DNA of 64,000 nt from NCBI GenBank assembly GCA_022385755.1, contig MU278373.1, forward strand, positions 1 through 64,000, in the 5' to 3' direction. A program made the translations under genes and the position numbers. Positions 56,632 through 64,000 of the stretch are shown piece by piece. The notes beneath the pieces are model-generated. The model did no database searches. It was given only the letters and a program-made list of their open reading frames with translations, and was not told the DNA's origin. Position 1 is the first letter of the stretch. Each line of letters opens with the position of its first letter. The DNA comes from Trametopsis cervina. Taxonomy: Eukaryota; Basidiomycota; Agaricomycetes; Polyporales; Irpicaceae.

Positions 56632-57527
56632 GACGGTGAAGTAAATGTTCGGTGTATGCGTGGGTGTTCGAATGCGATGAGCGAATAAAGTCTTGGGACT
56701 CGTCAAGAGCCGTCGAAGGTCAGAAGAGTGGGAGAATGCGAGATGATTTGCCTCGCTGGGAGGAGATGGGTTTTATGAGGATCCCGGGGGAGACGGCCAC
56801 TAGAGGTCGATTGAGGGGGACGACCATGGCCAAGGGGACCTTTATAACGGGCCACACAATCACTCCGTTCACTGTGCCCCGGCCGCGCCTAAGCTGCCAT
56901 TGTCCAGATCCTGTCTGTCGCTTGAGGCCTCTAGGACAATAAAGAACAATAAGCATTCCCTCCGCGCTCGCGTAGCGTTGTTGTGTTCGGAGTTCTACCC
57001 GCGTCGATTGAGGATATTGTAGAATGATTAGCGTATGTGAGATGCTTGTTTGATCTCGGGGACGCGATGGCGATGGATGCGCAAGTTGTTATCATAGTGA
57101 AAGGCGGCATTGGCTGCAGCAGGGATAGCAAACAAGTGCAAATAGCCGCCATGTTACCATATATGGAAATAGTCGGCGCTGGCACCGCAGCGGTACTTCG
57201 TGTTCTTGGAACGTGAAATCTCTCAAAACGCAGATGGCCCAAGACATTTCTTGTGAGTTACTAGTAGTTTACTTCGATGGTGTGCACTGGACATTCGCTC
57301 GTACGTTCGCACGCCGGTATATGGTGACCATGGATGCGTCCACAGCCAATATCTAAAGATATGATGCCGAACGAACAGGATAACTAATGTACATATGGTA
57401 TGCGCGGAACTACACGTCGCAGGTGAGGCGGCGAAAGCGATGAACGTAAACAATTACAATGCAGAAATCATCGAAACGTACAGTAACTGGCAGATATCCA
57501 TGCGTCAAACGTCCTGCCCACACATGG
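56632..57527. other. Intergenic; AA9 promoter
   Basis: About 900 bp between the AA9 start (transcribed leftward) and the ZIP stop. On the minus strand a 'gttataaagg' box near 56,840 may be the AA9 core promoter. No gene supported. Confidence 0.5.
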
Positions 57528-59341
57528 CTACTCTATGGCACTCATAGCGGCCACACCTGCCACCAAGCTCACGAGCGCCATGACCTGTCTCCTTGCCCCA
57601 CTCCGCCACATCGTCGGATCCATCACAAAGTCGCCCGCGAGCATCTCGACGCAGGCCGCGTAGATCAGCATGCCGGCTGACATGGCCGATAGCACGCCTT
57701 GGATTTCTTTCAGGCGGTGAGAGCCCGAGGGATGTGAGGGTGAAGACGAAAACGCGGCCAGCCCGATCCAGATTCCGAGGGGTGTGGTCAGCGCAAACGT
57801 CAGTGTAAGGAGAGGTTTGAGAACTCGGCTGGGTAGCCGGCTGAACGCATCTAAGTAAACCAATGTGTAAGTTGAAGCTTACAAGAGCCCTCGCATAAGA
57901 TTCCTCACTTTGACTAGAGTCGGACGGCAATCCCGCTATCCGTATCCCAAGTGATAGACCCTCAAAGAGTTGATGAAATAGGATCGCTGTCACCAGTGTG
58001 GCTGTTTTGGGCAAAATATTAGCACGAAGTACTTCCACACGACACTGGACAGGCGCACTGAATTCAGAACCGGCTGATACCGACAGCGTGAGGCCGATCA
58101 CTAGTGAGTGTAGCATAATGCCGATTTGAAGCATCTGAGATATAGTAAGTATTCATTCAAATTAGAGGCACCGTCGCACGCACTAGGATCCCAACAACTT
58201 GCCGCCTCCGTCCAACCCGAACTGCTTCTGTGTCTTCCTCCTCATCGTGGATGATTGAGGCTTCCGGGTCCCAGTTTTCCATATGTACATGCGCATGTCC
58301 GTTCCCGTGGCTGTGCCCTAAGCCATGCCCGTGTGAGTGCGAGTGTGAGTGCGAGTGCGAGGGGGCGTGGTGTTGGTGTTGGTGTTGGTCGCTGTGATGG
58401 TGGTGGGAGGCGCGACTTTGTCTCTCTACTTCTATCCTGCTCTCTCTCTGCCCCGTTCCTTCGTCGTCTTCATCATACAACACGACGGCAGCAACCTTCT
58501 TACCCACCGCGACCCCTCCCGTTCTGCCCACACTAAGGCTATGACTCGCATGCGCCGAGCGCGGCTCATGCCGATGATGTGCCCCTCCGAATATTGTGTC
58601 CTCGCTGCCGTTCGTAGCCGCGTGTTTCACGCTGGACGCGCATGACCGCGACGGGCGGACTTCGACGACGGGCACGACTTGTCGAGTATCGGAGTTGTCG
58701 TTGACGACGGCATAGCCATGTTCGACCGTTGATGAGTTCAGGAGTGGAGTTTGCTCATCAGTGGAGTCGCGCGCTTGCTTACGCGTTATCGACGAGGAGC
58801 GAGACGGTGAGGGGGAAGGCGAGGAAGATGGCGAAGGAGGCGCTGATGAATAGGAGTGTAGGTGATCAACGTATGCTGTTGTGAGGTCTACAAGGGTATG
58901 TGCGTTAGGAGGTGTTTGCACATTGGTTAGGCGGACGTACATTCCACCAAGAATATGCTCAGTAACGACGAGAGACTGCGGAGATGATCAGAGTGAACAA
59001 CGCGCACGGGTCGACGGTGGTTACTCACATGATGAATCCCGTCCACTTTGATCTCAGTGCATTGAAGGCATCGGGCAGCAGATGCACGAACCCTGTGGAG
59101 AGTATGACACCGGTTCCAAAATGTTTCCCGAGGAAGAACACGAGCGAGGGTATGCGCAGCGATTTGACGCGCTTCGAGATCGAGGGAAACGACACAGCTG
59201 CAGAACAACATAAACCAGCATTAACCAAAGGGGAACTTGGCAAAGCCCGCGAAACGCACCAAAGAACGAGACCGCAAAAATACCCAGGCTAACCCCGACC
59301 TTCAGGCCAAATTCCTCCGTGTCGCGGACCTTTTGTAGCAT
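57528..59341 (-). CDS. ZIP-family metal transporter with His-rich loop
   Basis: Divalent metal (zinc/iron) importer of the ZIP family. Joined exons give about 460 residues with about eight membrane segments: GLKVGVSLGIFAVSFF, PSLVFFLGKHFGTGVILSTG, then FVHLLPDAFNAL (metal-site HxxxD), and ISLLSIFLVEYLTT-like. A long cytoplasmic loop follows with Ser/Pro-rich sequence, then a His-rich tract (SHHHHSDQHQHQHH, HSHSHSHSHGHGLGHSHG) from about 58,300 to 58,400. The next helices have IGIMLHSLVIGLTLSV (HS of the family signature) and ILFHQLFEGLSLG (HQxFEG), the ZIP motifs in transmembrane helices 4 and 5. Ends AGDFVMDPTMWRSGARRQ and a last helix. First exon begins MLQKVRDTEEFG. All key residues are present. 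Confidence 0.9.
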
Positions 59342-60085
59342 GGGAGGGAGTGGTCGTTATGGTCAAGTTGGATTGACGGCCAGAGAGGGCAGCGAGACTT
59401 ATACGGCAGTGGACGTGATACTTGAGTTTGTTCTGGCTGCAGCGATGAGAACCGCACCAGTCGGGACCCCGGGCGTGCACTGGTCATGTAGGGACCCCGC
59501 ATGTTTTCTACGAGGTCCTCGCCACGGGCCGTTGATTGCCACCGTCGAACGAGCTTACGTGGTTTAGGAATCGAGTCCTCCTATTCCTCTTGTCGTCCAT
59601 CGCGTCGTACAGGAAATTATTCTACGTGCTCTTCGGACGATACTCGGTTGGAGAGTATAATCCTAACAAATCATTTACGTTTGAAAGGCTCGGAACGGTA
59701 CGATGAACAAACAGTATCAGTGTGCACGCGAATGAACGAAGGAAAGCTCGCGAACATTCCTCCTAGTGTCTTTACACCCCCTTATGAAGACATCTCGTTG
59801 TCGCGCACAAAAGCACAAACAATGTGATTTTTAAGACGAGGTACGATACATTGTCAATGCCTAAAATCCCACTACTCCGTACATCCACTCATCACCATTT
59901 TTCATAGTTCTAGCACCGAAAACTGTCCTATGCTCCTGCTCCTTAGCCAACCGGGGCAGGTACACCAATCATAAAATCGAACGGCACACTGTGCCTCGCC
60001 CGGGGTATCAACGTTTACTTCCTAAATCTGTCCACAACACGCCCCTACTCTAAAATGCCCTATCAAATATGACACCGCACGCCAC
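59342..60085. other. Intergenic, ZIP promoter and BTA1 3' flank
   Basis: About 745 bp. No gene seen. Confidence 0.5.
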
Positions 60086-63000
60086 CTAGATCTTCGTCGC
60101 GCGATAAAAGCTCGCGTACTAGCCCCCACAGTCAGCAGCAACTCCTCGCGTGGAGAAAAAGGAATATTACACACCATGTTGACCCTGTCGATCGGCTCGT
60201 CCCTCGACTCCCTAATCCCAAGCGGCTCGACGAAGAATCCGTTCTTGGCAAATTTTTGGATGTACCTGTCGTGCACACACAGGTCAGTCATTGGTCGCTT
60301 CCCCGCAATACGGACGTGGCAGAGGGGGAAATACCCACCAAGGCTTCTTAGCGGCGGAACGCCAGTAGACGGCGCCGCCCTTGGCGAGCACACGCCGCAT
60401 CTGCGCGATCTCGACCTCGAGGCCACAGTCCGAGCTCTGTGTATCCTTCCCATCAATATACGAAACACACCACAAAAAATTAGAGTGACATACATCCTTG
60501 GGCATGAACCAATCCATATGATCCATCACGACCATCTTCGTAATCGAGCCGTCCCCAAGACCCTGCAACGCACTATGCCGATCGTCAGTCAGCCTTGACA
60601 CGGGACATGGGGAAGAAAAACAGACGTACTTGACGATCGAGTCCGTATGCAGCCGGAACGAGTCGAGGATCGCGCCATCGTCCGCCTTGAGCCTGGCGAA
60701 GCCGTCGCGCGTGAGGAACAGCGGGCACGACTCGTGCGTGTACCGCCCCAGCAGACACTGTTCGCGCGAGCGGTCAGCGATCAGCTCCATCATGCAGGAA
60801 AAAGAGAAGAGGGGACGTACGAGAAGGTAGTGGTATGCTCCGGTGCGCATGTGTGTTTTGCTGCAATGCGGTCAGGACGCATCCGCGTGCGAGGTATGGG
60901 CAAGGGAGACGTACTGGGCGATAGGGTCGAGCGTGTCCAGGGCGTATTGCTGTGCAGACACGCCCTCCTCGAGGAAGCAGTTCATCTGGTTCATCTACAA
61001 GACATACGAACGCCCGTCAGCGCGTGCAGTTGCGAACACCCTTGTGCGCGCTACTCACCGGTACGCCGAGCGCATTCCAGCAGAACGCCCTGCAAACCAG
61101 TCAGCACATCGTCGCGGAATCACCCAATACCAAACAAAAGCAGGATGGAGAACAGAGAGGGGGACTCACGGATTCGCGAAGAACACCTTTGCGATCCACG
61201 GCGCAAGCAACACAGGCTTCAGATGCTCGTCCCAAATCCGGCCCTGCTCCTCGACGGTCTCGGCCTCGACGAGTTTCTGCACCCACTCGGTCGCGCCGCC
61301 GAGCCATGCGGCCCAGCGCGCGAGACGCAGGGCATGTCCCGAGTAGCCGCGCATGTGGAAGGACGTGCGGAAGGCGGAGGCGTTGGCGCGCCAGAATTGG
61401 TATGCGCTGCGTGAGGGGAGCGAGGAATGAGCAGAGGGGAAGAGAGCGAGCGGATAAGGGGAAAGGAGGGGGGGCGAGCGGATGAAGGGGGGGGGGGGGG
61501 GGGGTGTCAGCAGCACGCTCGCACGGAGGAAAAGAGAAGAGGGACGTACACGGAAGACAGATAGGGCGAGAGCTTCGTATCAAGGATCTCCTCAAAGTTG
61601 TCGATCTTTCCCTCGCCGAACATCGCTGCACGAGAACAACTCAGCAAACGTATGGGAGTATGGAGCAGAGAGGCAGGACGTACCCCAGAAATCGTCATAC
61701 TCGAGCGCAGAGACGGCGGCGAGCTTGAGCTCGAGAAGATGTCCCTGGCACGGGTTCATATCGACGCAATGTATAGTCTTCGGCCTCGCCTCGATCGCAT
61801 AATGCAGCGCATCTACCGCCACACATACCGTCAACACCCTTGCACCTCCACCTCCCCCCTCAAAAAAAGGCGAAACACTCACTATCCCCCGCAGAAGTGA
61901 TCACAAACACCTCATCCCTCTCCGTCAACCCCAGATGTCTCATATCGACCTCAGGGTCCTCCCACGTGAACCCATATATCCACGTCCGAAACTCCCCATG
62001 TGCCTTCTGCTCGAGGAACGGCACGCGCCAGTGGCGCCGCTGGTAATGGAAGCTGCTCAGCGGGAACGCGTATCCGCCTCTCTGGCCTCTCTCCACTTCT
62101 CCCCTCTCCGTCTTTTCTGTCGTTATCAGCGCAGTGGAGGGGGGGATGATAGGCGGGCCGAGCGAGAGTTCTGGCATCTCCGCCGCCGTAGAGGGAGAGA
62201 GAGGGGTGGAGGAGGGAGAAAAGGCAGAGGAGGGAGAAGGCGAGACGTGGCCTGACCCTGCGGTGTTGCCTGATTCGATCTCGAACGCTTTGAAGGCGGC
62301 GGTCGTGGAGCGCGAGCGCGAGCAGCCGAGGAAGACGTAGTATGGGCTGTGAGCGCGTCAGCGCGTCACAAACATGTCTCACAAAACTACAACACTTACA
62401 TCTGAACAGCCCACGGTACGACCTGGTTCCGGCCATTATACGATCTACACCACGACACACACCACTCGATCAGTCGTCCACATCATCCACCTCAATTCGC
62501 GAGCACGTACTTGATCCTACACCACACAACACCACACATCAGCATCAACGCGCAAGAGGGGCGAAGGGGGACTCACGTTCCGAACCGATACTCAAGGTAC
62601 TCACGGCGCGCAGACGAGAGCGAGACGTGGTCGAGGTCGAACCTGCGGGCGCGTCAGCGGTCGCTCGTCCACTCATCCACCGGAGCGCAGCGACGATCCA
62701 GCACAACATCCGCTCGCCAAAAATAGAAGAGGTGGAGAGAAGAGGGAAGGCACGCACCAGATCTGCCAGAACCACCTACTCCAGAACCCGGTGTGACGCT
62801 CGTTCCCGTTCCCGATGGCGCGCTCGAGCGGGGTGCTCGCGCGCGAGGAGGTGTAGAAGTCGGCGACGCCTATTAGGCCTGCTGGGTCTAGGCTGTGGAG
62901 GCGAGGGGACCGAGCACAGAGTGGAACGAGCACAGAGTGGAACGAGCACAGCGAGCAGCGGGTTAGCGGGTTGAGTGGGTGGGGACAAGGAGGGAGGAGA

Positions 63001-63599
63001 GGGAGGTTAGAACAGAAAGGGAGAGGTGAAGGGGCGGGGGACGTACAGATCATCAATCCGGTCCAACAACGCAAAATAGGACGGGATCATCGAGAGCGAG
63101 TAGCTCAGCGTGAACAGGCTGTGTGCGTGCGTCAGCTCGCTCTCCCTTTACCCCCCTTCTCTTCCTCCCCGTCGGACTCGAATTGGGCAAGGGAGAAACG
63201 AGAGGGAGGCGGGGAAAGAAACGCACCTGACAGCCCCACGCGCCGAGGAGTTAGCAGGATCGGTGGACCACTCGGGGAGGGCGAAGAAGGTGGCGTCTTG
63301 GCAGAGGACGTGGACGTTCGTCCAGCCGCGCGCTAAGAAGCGGCGGCGAGCTACTGCGAGGAGGCTGTGGGCGGAGCGAGCGTCAGCGTCAGCGGCCGTC
63401 TGTCTTTCCGTCCATGGGGAGGAAGAGGCGGCGTGGAGAAGTGGGAGGGAGGAGAAAAAGCAAGGGAGGACGGGGAGAAGGTAGAGGGAAAACAGGAGAG
63501 GAAGGAGACAGGGTACGCACGGTTCACACAAATCAATGAGGTACACCCTGTCGAACTCGCGCACGGGGAAGTACGCGTCCATCTCTTCGATGTTGAACC
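60086..63599 (-). CDS. Betaine lipid synthase (BtaB-BtaA fusion), 5' end not resolved
   Basis: Bifunctional enzyme making the phosphate-free membrane lipid DGTS from diacylglycerol and SAM. The BtaB-like methyltransferase half starts in the GFNIEEMDAYFP block, whose GGGTG motif is split by an intron. It continues DRVYLIDLCEP, LLAVARRRFLARGW, VHVLCQDATFFALPEW, LFTLSYSLSMIPSYFALLDR and VADFYTSS. The middle has DLDHVSLSSARREYLEYRFG. The BtaA half (the 3-amino-3-carboxypropyl transferase) has IHCVDMNPCQGHLLELKLAA, MFGEGKIDNFEEILD, FWRANASAFRTSFHMRGYSG and GRYTHESCPLFLTRDGF, ending NMYASFYRATKI at 60,086. A dozen or more introns, most C/T-rich on the coding strand and unusually long for the window. 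Upstream exons before 63,599 were not found and may lie beyond 64,000. Confidence 0.85.
61487..61503 (+). repeat. Poly-G run in a BTA1 intron
   Basis: A run of about 17 G on the plus strand within an intron; poly-C on the coding strand, in a pyrimidine-rich intron. Possible G-quadruplex on the non-coding strand and a likely length-variable site. Confidence 0.75.
62912..62952 (+). repeat. 16-bp tandem repeat in a BTA1 intron
   Basis: 'gagcacagagtggaac' occurs about 2.5 times in tandem, within an intron of the BTA1 gene. Confidence 0.75.
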
Positions 63600-64000
63600 C
63601 TGTCAACGCGCGGACGTCAGCGAGCCGTTCGAGCGCAGCGTCAGCGCGCGATAAGATTAGATCAAAACCGAGGTCATCGCGAAAACGGATCAAATGGCTG
63701 AGATCCCACGGAGATGTGATGGACCGCGGAACGAAAAGAAGGGCAGATAAGATCGGCAGAAGGCACGAACGAAGCCCCTCGGAATCGGACTCGGACCGGT
63801 GTCAACTCCTCCCGTCGCACGCGCACGTTGGGAAGTCGACTGGTGGGAAGGAGGAGACGCGGGCACGTGCGCGTGGGATGGTGGAACGTTAGATGCGATG
63901 GACGAGGGGGGTAGAGTGCTTTCCTCTTTCTAGTTGGGTGCCCGACGCGTCCCGGACCGCCTGAACACGAACTCAAATCTAGGACCAACTGCGGGCCAAA
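63600..64000. other. Right edge: likely BTA1 5' intron/exon, not resolved
   Basis: A coding-like fragment near 63,940-63,988 on the minus strand (TTGGTCCTAGATTTG, reading LVLDL) may be an exon with a nucleotide-binding strand, but no in-frame splice to the next exon is clear. Confidence 0.3.

Noticed and set aside
60647..61414. 255-codon plus-strand frame across BTA1
   Set aside because: Antisense to BtaA exons with high GC; the minus strand encodes the conserved enzyme.

Overview
The window reads as a chromosome segment of a filamentous basidiomycete (Agaricomycetes, probably a wood-decay lineage). The support is many short spliced genes with ~35-70 bp GT-AG introns, GC-rich coding DNA, an AA9 polysaccharide monooxygenase, an Argonaute, a fused betaine-lipid synthase and families typical of basidiomycetes (F-box/leucine-rich, MYND+DUF4470, SigF-type NTF2-like, RING-H2/coiled-coil). 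Exons were assigned by eye from frame continuity across GT-AG sites, so boundaries are good where the joined protein is conserved and weaker elsewhere.

Region 1 (1-15,050) is AT-rich and contains almost only mobile DNA. A large inverted-repeat element occupies about 1,816-11,263. Its arms (about 1,821-3,956 and 7,962-11,263) carry a 21-bp minisatellite, a tRNA-like Pol III promoter module and a hairpin whose stem differs between the arms. Between them lie a third copy of the terminal sequence (4,700-4,994) and a broken gene with a C2HC finger (about 5,011-7,976). Three solo LTRs of one family lie here (about 292-945, 8,406-9,092, 11,866-12,555). The middle one has a perfect ACCCC target duplication, and its unoccupied site is preserved in the opposite arm. 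More decayed copies of the same ends flank the whole (about 1,540-1,815 and 12,556-13,188).

Region 2 (15,052-27,039) is ordinary housekeeping DNA: TOM70 and DPH2 head-to-head, a conserved unknown protein with a calponin-homology-like end, EOS1, a small unknown gene, and ERG1 (squalene epoxidase).

Region 3 (27,630-31,666) is a tandem duplication, promoter included, of an MFS transporter of the anion:cation symporter type.

Region 4 (32,888-46,644) holds a RING-H2/coiled-coil protein, a TauD-type dioxygenase, a SigF-type NTF2-like protein, an F-box protein, a YPP1/TTC7 homologue and a MYND-DUF4470 protein.

Region 5 (48,238-64,000) holds a small acidic protein with a clear core promoter, a disordered probable nuclear protein, an Argonaute with intact catalytic residues and a long GRG tail, a secreted AA9 LPMO with a disordered basic tail, a ZIP metal transporter with a very His-rich loop, and a BTA1-type betaine lipid synthase whose 5' end is not resolved at the right edge. 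I see no CRISPR array, rRNA, intact tRNA gene or biosynthetic cluster. The most unusual content is the arm-borne tRNA-like/hairpin/minisatellite module of the 9.4-kb inverted-repeat element.
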